64,000 bases of DNA from Pseudanabaena biceps (GTDB lineage: Bacteria; Cyanobacteriota; Cyanobacteriia; Pseudanabaenales; Pseudanabaenaceae). The stretch lies in NCBI GenBank assembly GCA_013361095.1, contig JAATWA010000001.1:3007001-3071000 (forward strand), written 5' to 3'. A model generated the notes under the pieces. It saw only the letters and a list, made by a program, of their open reading frames with translations, did not search any database and was not told where the DNA came from. The translations under genes and the position numbers were made by a program. Positions 43,907 through 52,030 of this stretch are shown piece after piece (positions within the stretch are counted from its first letter, which is position 1; each line of letters starts with the position of its first letter).

Positions 43907-44419
43907 ATGATTACAACTGCCCCTATGTCAGACCTCCATGTTTCGTGGGAAGAATATCACGCCAAAATCGAGCAATTGGCAGCCCAAATCTATCAGTCGC
44001 AATGGGAGTTTGATCAAATTCTCTGCCTTGCGAGAGGAGGCTTACGCATTGGGGACATACTTTCTCGGATTTACGACAAGCCTCTCGCCATTCTCTCGAC
44101 TTCTTCCTATGGGGGCAAAGATTTTCAAGAGCGCGGCAAATTGACGATCGCCAATAACATCACCATGACCACAGCGACGCTCGGCAAAAGGATTTTGCTA
44201 GTTGATGATCTGGTTGACTCAGGTATAACCCTCGCAAGGATTCGGGAATGGCTAAAGGAACATGAAGAGTTTGCGATTACCGAAGTGAGATCGGCGGTTA
44301 TCTGGTTTAAGGCTTGTTCTGTGGCAAAGCCCGATTACTATGTGGATTTCTTGGCAGACAATCCTTGGATTCATCAACCCTTTGAGAAATATGAAAAGTT
44401 ACGTCCAAAGGATCTGTAA
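43907..44419 (+). CDS. Phosphoribosyltransferase-like protein
   Basis: The 170-residue protein has the type I PRTase fold, with the PRPP loop RILLVDDLVDSGITLARI (near 102-119) and an N-terminal DQILCLARGGLRIGDILS segment. It resembles xanthine/hypoxanthine PRTases and related cyanobacterial proteins. Purine salvage is likely but the base is not determined. Two ATGs compete: 43907 directly after a palindrome and MSDLH at 43925. No Shine-Dalgarno is clear for either. Four palindromes follow the stop. Confidence 0.8.
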   Translation: MITTAPMSDLHVSWEEYHAKIEQLAAQIYQSQWEFDQILCLARGGLRIGDILSRIYDKPLAILSTSSYGGKDFQERGKLTIANNITMTTATLGKRILLVDDLVDSGITLARIREWLKEHEEFAITEVRSAVIWFKACSVAKPDYYVDFLADNPWIHQPFEKYEKLRPKDL

Positions 44420-44479
44420 ATCTGGCAATGCCAGATTTCTGAACAATTTTGTGTTTTACCGCAGCTCCTGCTATCAATA

Positions 44480-44538
44480 TAAGGAACCAAATTTTTGATG
44501 GCGCGGCTTCGCCGCGCCATCAAAAATTTGGTTCCTTA
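44480..44538. terminator. Perfect 28-bp palindrome, TTC apex
   Basis: Arms 44480-44507 and 44511-44538 match exactly around GCGCGGC-TTC-GCCGCGC. It is the first of four consecutive palindromes between convergent genes. Confidence 0.93.
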
Positions 44539-44553
44539 CTAAATCGCATACCC

Positions 44554-44588
44554 CTTAGGGTTGCGCGGCGGAGCCGCGCAACCCTAAG
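44554..44588. repeat. 16-bp palindrome, GGA apex
   Basis: Arms 44554-44569 and 44573-44588 match exactly around GCGCGGC-GGA-GCCGCGC. Confidence 0.9.
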
Positions 44589-44614
44589 CATTCACTTATT
44601 CTTTTAGTGGGAAA

Positions 44615-44670
44615 GGATTAAAAACAAAAGAAAGCATCCCTTGCGGGATGCTTTCTTTTGTTTTTAATCC
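44615..44670. repeat. 26-bp palindrome, 4-nt apex
   Basis: Arms 44615-44640 and 44645-44670 match exactly around TTGC. It overlaps the next palindrome by about five bases. Confidence 0.92.
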
Positions 44671-44704
44671 TCAAGATAATTGCGCCGCAATTATCTTGAG
44701 GATT
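44666..44704. terminator. 18-bp palindrome upstream of the dapL stop
   Basis: Arms 44666-44683 and 44687-44704 match exactly around GCC. It is the nearest one to the end of leftward dapL and a probable terminator. Confidence 0.9.
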
Positions 44705-44716
44705 TTGATTGGCTAC

Positions 44717-45949
44717 TTACTTGAATTTATTAAGAATTCGACTCATGGCTTCATTGACATTTTCTCGACTGTTAAAGGCAGAAATGCGGAAATAGCCTTC
44801 ACCTGCTGCTCCAAAACCAGAACCAGGTGTACCAACAACATGGCAAGACTGTAAAAGCTTATCAAAAAAGTCCCAACTTGATAGTCCTGAAGGAACTTGC
44901 ACCCATACATAGGGAGCATTGACTCCTCCATAAACCTTTAAACCTGCTTCGATCAATTTAGCGCGAATGATTGCAGCATTTTCAAGATAAAAACTGATCA
45001 ACTCTTGGATTTGTGCTTGACCTTCTGGGGAATAAACTGCTTCAGCACCGCGTTGCACGATATAAGAAACACCATTAAACTTAGTAGATTGGCGACGATT
45101 CCAAAGTTTCCAAACTTCAACATCAGAGCCGTCTTTTGCCTTACCGATTAAATTCTTGGGAACCACAGTTAAGGCACAGCGAGTACCTGTAAAACCTGCA
45201 TTTTTGGAGAAAGAACGAAATTCGATCGCACATTCCTTGGCTCCCTCAATTTCATAAATAGAATGAGGCAAACTTGGATCCGTTATAAAAGCTTCATAGG
45301 CTGCATCAAAAAATATAATCGAGCCATTAGCACGCGCATAGTCAACCCAAGCTTGCAGATTTTCTTTAGTGGCGGTTGCTCCTGTGGGATTGTTTGGGAA
45401 GCAAAGATAGATCAGATCAACTTTTTGCGTAGGAATTTCCGCAGTGAAATTATTCTCAGCAGTCACAGGCAAATAGACTAAACCTTCGTATTCGCCCTTT
45501 TCGTTTAGATCTCCTGTATGTCCTGCCATAACATTGGTATCCACATAGACGGGATAAACAGGATCGGTGACAGCAATCACATTGTCATCACCAAAAATAT
45601 CAAGGATATTGCCACAGTCACACTTAGAGCCATCAGAAATAAATATTTCTGATGCATCAATATCACAACCTCGTGATTGAAAGTCTTGAACAGCGATCTT
45701 TTCGCGTAACCATGCATATCCCTGCTCAGGACCATAACCTTTAAAAGAATCGCGATCGCCCATATCTTCGACAGCCTTAATCATGGCATTACGACAGGCT
45801 TGAGGTAAAGGTTCGGTAACATCACCGATACCAAGACGAATTACCTTGGCTTCAGGGTTTGCCGTGACAAATGCATTTACCCTTCGGGCTATTTCGGGGA
45901 ATAGGTATCCTGCCTTGAGTTTGAGATAATTGTCGTTAACAGTAGCCAT
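44717..45949 (-). CDS. dapL: LL-diaminopimelate aminotransferase
   Basis: The 410-residue protein is DapL, which converts tetrahydrodipicolinate to LL-diaminopimelate in one step, as in plants and cyanobacteria. It is a fold-I PLP enzyme: [12 protein letters not shown] at the start, [15 protein letters not shown] (near 104-118), [23 protein letters not shown] and [13 protein letters not shown] with the PLP lysine. It supplies DAP to murE and lysA. ATG at 45949. Confidence 0.96.
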   Translation of the reverse strand: MATVNDNYLKLKAGYLFPEIARRVNAFVTANPEAKVIRLGIGDVTEPLPQACRNAMIKAVEDMGDRDSFKGYGPEQGYAWLREKIAVQDFQSRGCDIDASEIFISDGSKCDCGNILDIFGDDNVIAVTDPVYPVYVDTNVMAGHTGDLNEKGEYEGLVYLPVTAENNFTAEIPTQKVDLIYLCFPNNPTGATATKENLQAWVDYARANGSIIFFDAAYEAFITDPSLPHSIYEIEGAKECAIEFRSFSKNAGFTGTRCALTVVPKNLIGKAKDGSDVEVWKLWNRRQSTKFNGVSYIVQRGAEAVYSPEGQAQIQELISFYLENAAIIRAKLIEAGLKVYGGVNAPYVWVQVPSGLSSWDFFDKLLQSCHVVGTPGSGFGAAGEGYFRISAFNSRENVNEAMSRILNKFK

Positions 45950-45990
45950 GGGAAATGAGTTAATCTTTCTTATTTTTTAATAACTCTATA

Positions 45991-46326
45991 TTAAGACATT
46001 GGCACTTCTGTAAAGAAACAACTTCTTGCGCCTGTATGACAAGCCACATCTCCTATCTGCTCGATTTTCACAAGGATTACATCGCGATCGCAGTCATAAT
46101 ATATTTTTTTTAGCTTTTGAATATGCCCAGAAGTTGCCCCCTTATGCCAAAGCTCTTGTCGCGAGCGACTCCAATAGTGAACTTCTTTTGTAGATAAAGT
46201 TAACTCGAGAGAGTCCCGATTCATCCAAGCCATCATCAAAATTGTTCCGTCCTGATAATCTTGGGCGATCGCAGGAATTAAGCCTTTTTCGTCATACTTA
46301 AGCGTGTCTATCCAGTTTTCAGGCAT
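45991..46326 (-). CDS. hisI: Phosphoribosyl-AMP cyclohydrolase (HisI only)
   Basis: The 111-residue protein is HisI, which opens the purine ring of PR-AMP in histidine synthesis. The metal and active-site segments are [24 protein letters not shown], then ARSCFF. Many cyanobacteria carry a HisI-HisE fusion of about 210 residues; here the HisE (PR-ATP pyrophosphatase) half is absent and must be encoded elsewhere. ATG at 46326. It is divergent from the DUF29 gene. Confidence 0.93.
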   Translation of the reverse strand: MPENWIDTLKYDEKGLIPAIAQDYQDGTILMMAWMNRDSLELTLSTKEVHYWSRSRQELWHKGATSGHIQKLKKIYYDCDRDVILVKIEQIGDVACHTGARSCFFTEVPMS

Positions 46327-46496
46327 ACTTTTAGATAATTTAATTTGGTCAAGCCAATAGTATGTTTTATTAATGCTTTGCAGATCAAGGAGATAGAAAC
46401 TAAAATGAAGATAGGTGTTGTCCTGACCTAAGCATTGAGTTTACCGCCAATGTCAATCGCACTACTAAGCTAGATTTATATACCGAGAAGTAAGTC

Positions 46497-46925
46497 ATGA
46501 TCAAAACTCTGTATGAACAGGACTATGGACTCTGGGCTGAACAGATGGCAGATCTGATCGCGGCTGGACGCTTTGGGGAGTTGGATATTGAAAATTTAGT
46601 TGAAGAGGTGCGCGATTTGTCTAAACGGGAGCGCGATCGCCTATTAAGTAGCCTACGTTTAATCGTTCATCATTTTTTAAAGTGGGACTATCAACCACAG
46701 CGCAGGTCAAGGAGTTGGCAGGGAACTATTCAACGGGAGCGAGCAAATATTTTGCTTTATTTAGAAGATAGTCCTAGTTTAAAACGATATTTAACTGATG
46801 AATATGTAAGCCAAGTTTATGAAATTGGTAGATTGGATGCGATCATAGAGACAGATTTAGATATGCCTGTGGTTTGTGGATATAGTATTGCGGATGTATT
46901 AGAACGCGATGTTAATTTAATCTAG
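46497..46925 (+). CDS. DUF29 family protein
   Basis: The 142-residue helical protein matches DUF29, very common in cyanobacteria: YEQDYGLWAEQMADLIAAGRF, then LDIENLVEEVRDLSKRERDRLLSSLRLIVHHFLKWDYQP and a tail with AIIETDLD. The function is unknown. The BrnT gene follows 6 bases after its stop, so it is at the head of a five-gene co-directional block with two toxin-antitoxin pairs. Whether it belongs to them functionally is open. Confidence 0.88.
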   Translation: MIKTLYEQDYGLWAEQMADLIAAGRFGELDIENLVEEVRDLSKRERDRLLSSLRLIVHHFLKWDYQPQRRSRSWQGTIQRERANILLYLEDSPSLKRYLTDEYVSQVYEIGRLDAIIETDLDMPVVCGYSIADVLERDVNLI

Positions 46926-46931
46926 TTATTA

Positions 46932-47213
46932 ATGAATTTCGAGTGGGACGATGCTAAGAATGAAATATGCCTCAGGGACAGAGGTTTTGATTTTGCCTAT
47001 GCAGCGAGAGCGTTTTTTGATCGCGATCGCATTGTCCGTCTTGATACGAGGTATGGCTATGGAGAAAACCGTTATCAACTGATGGGGATGATTGATGATC
47101 GGTTGTTTGTTGTGATCTATACTTACCGTAAGGATGTGATTCGGATTGTTTCAGCCCGTAAAGCCAATTCTAGAGAGGTCAAATTATATGACAATGACAA
47201 GGCTAAGGATTGA
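46932..47213 (+). CDS. BrnT-family toxin
   Basis: The 93-residue protein matches BrnT, a RelE-like ribonuclease toxin: FEWDDAKNEICLRDRGFDFAYAARAFF at the start, YGENRYQLMGMIDDRLFVVIYTYR in the middle and VIRIVSARKANSREVKLYD at the end. These toxins cut mRNA and stop growth when unneutralised. Its last 26 bases overlap the next gene, the presumed antitoxin, so the pair is translated together. Upstream is DUF29. Confidence 0.9.
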   Translation: MNFEWDDAKNEICLRDRGFDFAYAARAFFDRDRIVRLDTRYGYGENRYQLMGMIDDRLFVVIYTYRKDVIRIVSARKANSREVKLYDNDKAKD

Positions 47214-47523
47214 TCCTGCTGATACTGTTTTTTTTGAGGTCGGACGTATTGATCCTGTACGGGTTGATGCGACTACGGATGAAGAAATTGGGTTACAACA
47301 GTCTATCGATGATGCGGAGACGATGCAGGAAATGGCAAAATTTGTGCGGCGAGTGCGATCGCGATTGGGGTTAAGTCAGGTAGAGTTTTCTCGGTTGATT
47401 AGTGTTTCGGTGGATACTGTGAATAGCTGGGAGCATGGCAAGCGCTATCCTGCTGGTACGGCTAAGGCGCTTTTAAAGGTATTAGATCGTTTTCCTGAAC
47501 AGGTTTTGGCGGTTTTAAGTTAA
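47188..47523 (+). CDS. Xre/HTH-type antitoxin partner of BrnT
   Basis: The protein (111 residues from the ATG at 47188, AGAGAGG upstream) has a C-terminal helix-turn-helix (VRSRLGLSQVEFSRLISVSV, then DTVNSWEHGKRYPAGTAKALL). The N-terminal half is acidic and should bind the toxin. Classical BrnA antitoxins have a ribbon-helix-helix; this one has an Xre-like domain, so it is a variant pairing. It probably binds the shared promoter. It starts inside brnT in another frame. Confidence 0.85.
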   Translation: MTMTRLRIDPADTVFFEVGRIDPVRVDATTDEEIGLQQSIDDAETMQEMAKFVRRVRSRLGLSQVEFSRLISVSVDTVNSWEHGKRYPAGTAKALLKVLDRFPEQVLAVLS

Positions 47524-47562
47524 ATATATTGGATATTAAGTTGGACGGACTCAGAAAAACTT

Positions 47563-47805
47563 ATGCAATACTCAATTAATCTCAAGATTGAAAGGTTCAA
47601 TGAAAATGGTCAGGATTATTTTGTTGCGACTAGCCTTGAAGTACCAGGTTTAGTAGCAGAGGCTAATACCATTGAAAGCGTTTTAGAGATTGCTGCTGAT
47701 CTAGTGCCTATGTTTATAGAATTAGAGGATGGTGAAAAAGAATCTCGGTTAACTTCTGTAACTATTCCCAAAGAATTTGAACATCCTTTGATGCTGAGTC
47801 GATAA
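47563..47805 (+). CDS. HicB-like antitoxin
   Basis: The 80-residue protein has the HicB partial RNase-H fold: YSINLKIERFNENGQDYFVATSLEVPGLVAEANTI, then a helix VLEIAADLVPMFIELEDGE. The usual C-terminal DNA-binding domain is absent. It should neutralise the following HicA. hicA begins 3 bases after its stop. The order antitoxin-then-toxin is less common than the reverse. Confidence 0.85.
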   Translation: MQYSINLKIERFNENGQDYFVATSLEVPGLVAEANTIESVLEIAADLVPMFIELEDGEKESRLTSVTIPKEFEHPLMLSR

Positions 47806-47808
47806 ATC

Positions 47809-48030
47809 ATGGGAAGGTTATCAGGATTTTCCTATCAAGAAGTTACTCGTAAATTACGAAAATTAGGTTTTGAATTTTATCGCTCTGGTAAAGGTGATCA
47901 TGAAATTTGGTTTAATCCAGAGTCTCGCATGAAGACAACAATCCCCCATCATCGGGAAATAAGAGAGGGGACTTTGCATAATATTTTGAAGCAAGCACAA
48001 GTCACTATTGATGAATTTCTTTCGGTTTAA
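47809..48030 (+). CDS. HicA-like toxin
   Basis: The 73-residue protein has the small double-stranded-RNA-binding fold of HicA, with the catalytic His in GKGDHEIWFNP, the IPHHREIREGTLHNILKQA block and a typical N-terminus SYQEVTRKLRKLGFEFYRSGKG. It is an mRNA interferase. The pair sits directly before wzt (26-base gap), on the same strand. Confidence 0.9.
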   Translation: MGRLSGFSYQEVTRKLRKLGFEFYRSGKGDHEIWFNPESRMKTTIPHHREIREGTLHNILKQAQVTIDEFLSV

Positions 48031-48056
48031 TAAAGTCTATCGTCTTTAAGTTAAGT

Positions 48057-49370
48057 ATGTCGGATACTGTGATCAAGGTTGAGAATCTGAGTAAGCGCTA
48101 TGTGATTGGGCATCAGCGCCAAGAGCGTTACAGTACGCTACGGGATGCGATCGCCAATAGTGCAAGGTCATTAAAACAAAGATTTTTACACCCTAGTCAA
48201 AAGTTTGAAGATCCTGCCCATGAGGAGTTTTGGGCGTTGAAGGATGTGTCGTTTGAAATTAAACAAGGCGATCTCGTTGGCATCATCGGGCGCAATGGTG
48301 CTGGTAAGTCTACTCTATTAAAAATTCTGAGCCGTATTACGGAGCCAACTTCGGGCAAGATTTCGATCAAAGGAAGGGTGGCGAGTTTGTTGGAGGTGGG
48401 GACTGGTTTTCATCCTGAGTTAACGGGACGAGAAAATATCTTTTTAAATGGCGCGATCTTGGGGATGGGCCGGGCGGAGATTAAGAAAAAATTTGATGAG
48501 ATTGTGGATTTTGCAGAGGTAGAGAAGTTCTTAGATACTCCTGTTAAGTTTTATTCTTCGGGGATGTATGTGCGTTTGGCATTTGCGGTGGCGGCGCATT
48601 TGGAGCCTGAGATTTTGATTGTAGATGAGGTATTGGCTGTTGGGGATGCGGCATTTCAGAAGAAGTGTTTGGGGAAGATGGAGGATGTTGCGGAAAAGGA
48701 GGGAAGGACGGTTTTATTTGTTAGTCATAATATGGGAGCTATAACTCGGCTTTGTAAACGAGGCTTTCTGTTAAGTGCGGGATGTTTAAAACTTGATGGC
48801 GATGTTCTTAACGCAAGTAGTCAATATCTCAAGTCTGATCTGGGAACTTCCGCGAAAAGACAATGGGATAATCTTACAACTGCTCCTGGCGATAATGTCG
48901 CCAAATTAAAGTCTGTAAAAGTTGTTTCTCAGGGAGTAGTGACAGATACAATTGATATTCGTTGCCCTGTGGTGATAGAGATGGAATATTGGAATTTAAA
49001 ACCTAATACTTCTCTTTTATCAGTATTTAGTTTTCTAAACGACCAAGGAATAATTTTATTCGTCTCCGCAGATTTTAACGATATTGAATGGAGTCAAAAA
49101 ACTAGACCAGTCGGATGTTATGTATCTCGCTGTACTGTTCCAGGAAATTTTTTTGCTGAAGGGCAAGTTAAAATTGTTGCAGAAGTAAGTACCCGTTATC
49201 CTGTTTATCAGATTCATTTTTTGGAATATGACAGCGTTGCATTTCAAGTTGTTGATACAGATGAGCCTGGTAGTGTGAGAAATGGTTGGGGTCGTCCCAT
49301 TCCTGGAGTTGTTAGACCAGAACTTGATTGGCAGACAGAATATTTAACTCCACAAGTTGCCACAGCCTAA
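48057..49370 (+). CDS. Polysaccharide ABC transporter ATP-binding protein (Wzt type)
   Basis: The 437-residue protein is an ABC ATPase of the O-antigen / teichoic acid exporters: Walker A GRNGAGKST (78-86), signature YSSGMYVRLAF, Walker B EILIVDEVLAVGD. A C-terminal domain (about 260-420) of the Wzt type, with the VRPELDWQTEY ending, likely recognises the end of the sugar chain. It needs a Wzm permease, which I do not find in the window. It opens a long co-directional gene cluster. Confidence 0.9.
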   Translation: MSDTVIKVENLSKRYVIGHQRQERYSTLRDAIANSARSLKQRFLHPSQKFEDPAHEEFWALKDVSFEIKQGDLVGIIGRNGAGKSTLLKILSRITEPTSGKISIKGRVASLLEVGTGFHPELTGRENIFLNGAILGMGRAEIKKKFDEIVDFAEVEKFLDTPVKFYSSGMYVRLAFAVAAHLEPEILIVDEVLAVGDAAFQKKCLGKMEDVAEKEGRTVLFVSHNMGAITRLCKRGFLLSAGCLKLDGDVLNASSQYLKSDLGTSAKRQWDNLTTAPGDNVAKLKSVKVVSQGVVTDTIDIRCPVVIEMEYWNLKPNTSLLSVFSFLNDQGIILFVSADFNDIEWSQKTRPVGCYVSRCTVPGNFFAEGQVKIVAEVSTRYPVYQIHFLEYDSVAFQVVDTDEPGSVRNGWGRPIPGVVRPELDWQTEYLTPQVATA

Positions 49371-49381
49371 GAGAATAAAGT

Positions 49382-50479
49382 ATGGAATTTTTTCACACTC
49401 ATATTTCCGAAAAATCGATCGCTTTAGCTAACAAAGTTTTAAAATCAGGCTGGCTAAGTGAAGGTCAAATGGTTAAAGCTTTTGAAGAATCGTTAGCAAG
49501 TACATTAGGTTTGACTAATCCTGTTGCCGTCAATAGTGGGACTTCGGCTCTGCATTTAGCTCTTGTTCTTGCTGATGTACAGCCAGGAGATGAGGTGATT
49601 CTACCTGCTCAAACTTTTGTTGCGACAGGGTTAGCAATCCTAATGCAGTTTGCCAAGCCAGTTTTTGCAGATATTCAATATAAAACAGGCAACATTGATC
49701 CTAATTCTATCCGTGAGAAGATCACTGAAAAAACGAAGGCGATTATGGCTGTACATTGGGGAGGTTATCCTTGTGATATGGATGAAATTAATAACATCGC
49801 TAAAGAATATAACCTAGCTGTTATCGAAGATGCAGCCCATGCTTTAGGAGCAACTTATAAAGGTCAACCAATTGGTTCTATTTCCCGCTTTACTGCATTT
49901 TCTTTTCAAGCCATTAAACACTTGACAACAGGAGATGGTGGAGCGCTATGTTGTTCTGATGAGTTTAATTATCACAAAGCTAAGACTAGACGATGGTTTG
50001 GAATTGATCGAGCCAGTAGTAAGCCGTCTCTTTTGGGTGAACGAGAGTATGATATTGCTGAAGTTGGCTATAAATACCACCTCAATGATTTAGCGGCGGC
50101 AGTGGGTTTAGGTAATCTTGAAGATTTTTTAAGTCGTGTTAACAGACGTAGAGAAATAGGGAATATTTACAGAACAGAGCTAAAAGACATTCAAGGAGTG
50201 GAACTACTTGACTATGGTGACGATCAAGAGTCTGCTTACTGGTTGTTTACAATTTTAGTTGAGAATAGAGAGGGATTTATTAAAAACTTCCAAGAAAAAG
50301 GTATTCCTCTATCGGTGGTTCACTTACGAATTGATAATAATTCAGTATTTGGAGGCATAACACCTAATTTATTAAATCAAGAAAAATTTAATAAACACCA
50401 AGTTTCCATTCCAATTCATGAAAATCTATCTGATGAAGAAATAAATTCAGTTGTTAAATCTATTAAATCAGGATTTTAA
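49382..50479 (+). CDS. DegT/DnrJ/EryC1/StrS-family aminotransferase
   Basis: The 365-residue protein is a sugar aminotransferase with PLP on Lys179 (FSFQAIKHLTTGDGGALC). Asp150 and His153 (EDAAHALGA) complete the site. The family adds an amino group to a keto-sugar nucleotide, for example to make a 4-amino-deoxy sugar in the cytoplasm. It probably works with the acetyltransferase next to it to make an N-acetylated amino sugar. ATG at 49382, 11 bases after wzt. Confidence 0.92.
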   Translation: MEFFHTHISEKSIALANKVLKSGWLSEGQMVKAFEESLASTLGLTNPVAVNSGTSALHLALVLADVQPGDEVILPAQTFVATGLAILMQFAKPVFADIQYKTGNIDPNSIREKITEKTKAIMAVHWGGYPCDMDEINNIAKEYNLAVIEDAAHALGATYKGQPIGSISRFTAFSFQAIKHLTTGDGGALCCSDEFNYHKAKTRRWFGIDRASSKPSLLGEREYDIAEVGYKYHLNDLAAAVGLGNLEDFLSRVNRRREIGNIYRTELKDIQGVELLDYGDDQESAYWLFTILVENREGFIKNFQEKGIPLSVVHLRIDNNSVFGGITPNLLNQEKFNKHQVSIPIHENLSDEEINSVVKSIKSGF

Positions 50480-50495
50480 ATAAAAAATACTAACT

Positions 50496-51074
50496 ATGGA
50501 TAACATTTTTTTTGATCTTAAAAAATTAAAATACTTGGGCAAGAATGTAATTATTGGCAAGTGCGTGAGAATTAGGCATCCTGAAAGAGTAATTATTGAC
50601 GATTATGCAATTATTGATGACTTTACTTATATTTCAACAAAACTAAGTGTTGGTAAGTTTGTTCATATTGGCTCTAATAGTGTTATTCAAGGTGGACAAG
50701 GTGAATGTTCATTTGCTGACTTTTCGGGATGTTCACCAGGCTGCAAGATTATTACTTGTTCTGATGATTATATTAGTGGTTTGGCTTGTCCTCAAATCCC
50801 TCAAAGGTTTAAAGGGAATATGGTCATCGGGAAGGTAATTTTAAAAAAACACGCTTTATTAGGAACAGGAACAGTAGTTTTACCAAATGTAACAATTGAA
50901 GAAGGAGCAGCAACGGGAGCTATGACATTAGTAAATAAAAGTCTGGATGAGTGGAAACTATATGCGGGAGTACCTGCTAGGTTTGCAAAATCAAGAGACA
51001 AAGAAAAGATTTTACAATTAGAGGCTGAATTTTTAGAAGAATATACCCTCAATAATTGCACAATTAAAACATGA
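50496..51074 (+). CDS. Hexapeptide-repeat acetyltransferase
   Basis: The 192-residue protein shows left-handed beta-helix hexapeptides (VIIDDYAIIDDFTYIS, VGKFVHIGSNSVI) and the late GTGTVVLPNVTIEEGAATGAMTLVN block. It probably O- or N-acetylates the sugar made by the upstream aminotransferase, using acetyl-CoA. Its stop overlaps the next gene by four bases. AT-rich, like its neighbours. Confidence 0.9.
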   Translation: MDNIFFDLKKLKYLGKNVIIGKCVRIRHPERVIIDDYAIIDDFTYISTKLSVGKFVHIGSNSVIQGGQGECSFADFSGCSPGCKIITCSDDYISGLACPQIPQRFKGNMVIGKVILKKHALLGTGTVVLPNVTIEEGAATGAMTLVNKSLDEWKLYAGVPARFAKSRDKEKILQLEAEFLEEYTLNNCTIKT

Positions 51075-52021
51075 AAATACTAATTCTTGGTGGACATGGA
51101 TTTCTTGGAAAGAATGTTATCAATGTTTTACAAACCTCAAAACATCAACTCTTTTCAATTTCCCTAAGAGATGGCTGTGATTTGACAGACTATAATATAG
51201 CCCACGAATATTTTATTAATGTTCAACCTGATGTAATTATTAATTGTGCGGCGAAAGTTGGGAGTCTTAATTATGTGACGCAAGAGGCTGCCGAAGTTGC
51301 AGATATTAACATGAGAATGTTACTCAATATTTATAAAGTAGCCCATGAAATAGTTCCTAATGCAATTTTATTAAACCCTATCGCTAATTGTGCTTTTCCT
51401 GGCAATTTGGAAAGTTATGTTGAAGCTGATTTTTGGCAAGGCAAAGTTCATCAATCAGTAACAGCGTACGGCAATACTCGCAGAATGCAAATAATTTTAA
51501 GTGAATGTTATTCAATGCAGTACGGGTTTCGCTCAATTAATTTTTTAGTTCCTAATATGTATGGTCCTGGTGATTCAACAGATCCAAATAAAGCTCACGC
51601 CTTGAACGCTTTGATTAGTAAATTAGTAAAAGCCAAGAAGGAGAAGCAAAAAAAATTAGAAGTTTGGGGAAGCGGTGTTGCGATTAGAGAATGGCTATAT
51701 GTAGAAGATTGTGCTTCGATTTTTGCCCAGACGATTACAGAAGACTATAACTATGGACTAGCTGAACCGCTAAATATTGGTCAAAATTTTGGTTTAAGTA
51801 TCAGAGAGTTGGTAGACATCATTGTGGAAGAAACGCAATTTGAAGGGGAAATTGTATGGAATCGTATGATGCCTGATGGCGCACCTCGTAAAGTAATGAG
51901 TGATATTCGTTTCCGTAAAGTTTTTCCTGAGTTTAAGTTTACCAATTTAAAAGATGGCATTTGGAAAACCATCAAATATTATGAGTCCATTTACCCCTAT
52001 GAAATTCCAAGTATCCATTAA
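51071..52021 (+). CDS. NAD-dependent epimerase/dehydratase, GDP-fucose synthase-like
   Basis: The 316-residue protein is an extended SDR with GGHGFLG (7-13) and closest resemblance to GDP-L-fucose synthase (HAxxVGxxxxN-like AAKVGSLNYVT; VPNMYGPGD; VWGSGVAIREWLYVEDCA). The usual catalytic Tyr-x3-Lys reads Tyr133-x3-Arg137 (TAYGNTRRMQ), and the place of the catalytic Ser is ANC/PIANCAFP. It may have another substrate or altered activity. A GT11 fucosyltransferase is four genes downstream (55374), so GDP-fucose supply is the natural guess. It overlaps the acetyltransferase gene. Confidence 0.8.
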   Translation: MKILILGGHGFLGKNVINVLQTSKHQLFSISLRDGCDLTDYNIAHEYFINVQPDVIINCAAKVGSLNYVTQEAAEVADINMRMLLNIYKVAHEIVPNAILLNPIANCAFPGNLESYVEADFWQGKVHQSVTAYGNTRRMQIILSECYSMQYGFRSINFLVPNMYGPGDSTDPNKAHALNALISKLVKAKKEKQKKLEVWGSGVAIREWLYVEDCASIFAQTITEDYNYGLAEPLNIGQNFGLSIRELVDIIVEETQFEGEIVWNRMMPDGAPRKVMSDIRFRKVFPEFKFTNLKDGIWKTIKYYESIYPYEIPSIH

Positions 52022-52030
52022 AAATTACTT

